This document shows positions 40,658-41,145 of a stretch of 41,145 nucleotides of DNA, in pieces. Location of the stretch: positions 1-41,145 of IMG/VR virus record IMGVR_UViG_3300021963_005655; one strand, written 5' to 3'. The position numbers were made by a program, and so were the translations under genes. How positions within the stretch are numbered: position 1 is the first letter of the stretch; the number at the start of each line of letters is the position of its first letter. Source of the stretch: a virus. The notes below the pieces were generated by a model that worked only from the letters and a program-made list of their open reading frames with translations, had not been told where the DNA came from and made no database searches.

Positions 40658-41145
40658 ATGAATAAAGGATTATTAATAGAGACCCATTTGTTTGAAGCTA
40701 AGCTCATAGAGCAAGATAACGGAACTTATTTAGTTAAAGGCATCTTACAAAGAGCTGGTGCGCCAAATCAAAATCATAGAAGATATCCAAAAGAAATCTT
40801 AGAAAGAGAGTGTAAGAAGTACGAACAACTTATCAAAGAAAGAAGAGCATTGGGTGAGTTAGACCATCCAGATTCGCCTGTTATTAACCTAAAAAACGTT
40901 TCACATAATATTAGAGAAATCGGATGGGATGGCGATGATGTTATTGGTGTAGTGGAAATTCTCTCAACCCCATCGGGAAACATTTTAAGAGAGTTATTAA
41001 AAAACAACATTCGTTTAGGAATTTCATCGAGAGGGTTAGGTTCAGTAAAAGAACTAAATGATGGTACTTTAATGGTTCAGGAAGACTTCGAATTAGTTGG
41101 ATGGGATTTTGTATCAAACCCATCTACACATGGGGCATTTATGGC
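40658..41145 (+). CDS. 21: Prohead core protease (gp21-like), 3' partial
   Basis: The frame runs from ATG 40658 (directly after the previous stop) off the right edge; 162 codons are seen. It starts MNKGLLIETHLFEAKLIEQD, then GILQRAGAPNQNHRRYPKEI, GELDHPDSPVINLKN (His70 a likely catalytic residue), and GISSRGLGSV with Ser123 or Ser124 the likely nucleophile, followed by GWDFVSNPST. This is the pattern of T4 gp21-type serine proteases of the prohead, which cut core and capsid precursors, in T4 after I/L-x-E. The place after the portal and core genes agrees. The major capsid gene is expected to the right. The next bases would be needed for the rest. Confidence 0.92.
   Translation, partial: MNKGLLIETHLFEAKLIEQDNGTYLVKGILQRAGAPNQNHRRYPKEILERECKKYEQLIKERRALGELDHPDSPVINLKNVSHNIREIGWDGDDVIGVVEILSTPSGNILRELLKNNIRLGISSRGLGSVKELNDGTLMVQEDFELVGWDFVSNPSTHGAFM

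Noticed and set aside
1-41145. tRNA genes, CRISPR arrays, insertion sequences
   Set aside because: Gaps are too short for tRNAs apart from 1805-1898, which shows no cloverleaf; no transposase or array of repeats was seen.

Overview
The window is part of the genome of a T4-related tailed phage (myovirus). Recognisable T4-type genes are a gp46-like recombination nuclease subunit (cut by the left edge), a gp17-like large terminase, a gp20-like portal and a gp21-like prohead protease (cut by the right edge). The DNA is very AT-rich and densely packed. Almost all genes lie on the + strand, often with TAATG or ATGA stop/start overlaps. Start codons are preceded by A-rich sequence and not by an AGGAG-type Shine-Dalgarno site. 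That start context, plus a membrane-anchored protein of a type I associate with Bacteroidota phages, points to a Bacteroidota host. The host call is an inference.

Layout: (1) 1-1644, gp46-like nuclease subunit. (2) 1625-1804 on the minus strand, a 59-residue ribbon-helix-helix-like protein, the only convincing minus-strand gene; 1805-1898 is the promoter-bearing gap. (3) 1899-5817, a 1194-residue tail fibre ending in a self-cleaving S74 chaperone, plus a small companion. (4) 5826-27493, an unbroken run of about 22 kb of glycan- and small-molecule-type enzymes: GT-B and GT-A glycosyltransferases, a methyltransferase, three tandem beta-1,4-galactosyltransferase-like/LamG fusions, a free LamG protein, two radical SAM proteins, three NAD-dependent sugar epimerase/dehydratase-type proteins, an RmlC-like epimerase, two SGNH-type proteins, and three related proteins that may be glycosyltransferases. 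Scattered in the same run are a lipoyl domain, a short E1-alpha-like protein and a short E1-beta-like protein, together resembling a stripped-down 2-oxoacid dehydrogenase. (5) 27520-41145, the head and packaging module: a 1466-residue fusion (HxGH nucleotidyltransferase, HExxH metallopeptidase, KxDG ligase-like domain), a Cys-rich protein, a membrane-anchored protein, terminase, a mosaic of Cys-containing modules, portal, several helical head-region proteins, a likely -1 frameshift gene pair, and the protease.

How they may work together: the glycan block sits in the late region between tail-fibre and head genes, and carries four LamG-type modules. This suggests it builds or attaches an unusual sugar on the virion, or changes the host surface, rather than supporting DNA replication. 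The E1-alpha/E1-beta/lipoyl set would supply a TPP-bound and lipoyl-carried acyl or aldehyde unit, possibly to modify a sugar. This is the most novel-looking system here and is hypothetical. The second strong point is an 11-A tract at 40228-40238, where a membrane segment can only be read through a -1 shift. The third is a recurring ATATTTATA element 14-19 bases before several gene starts, a candidate phage promoter element.
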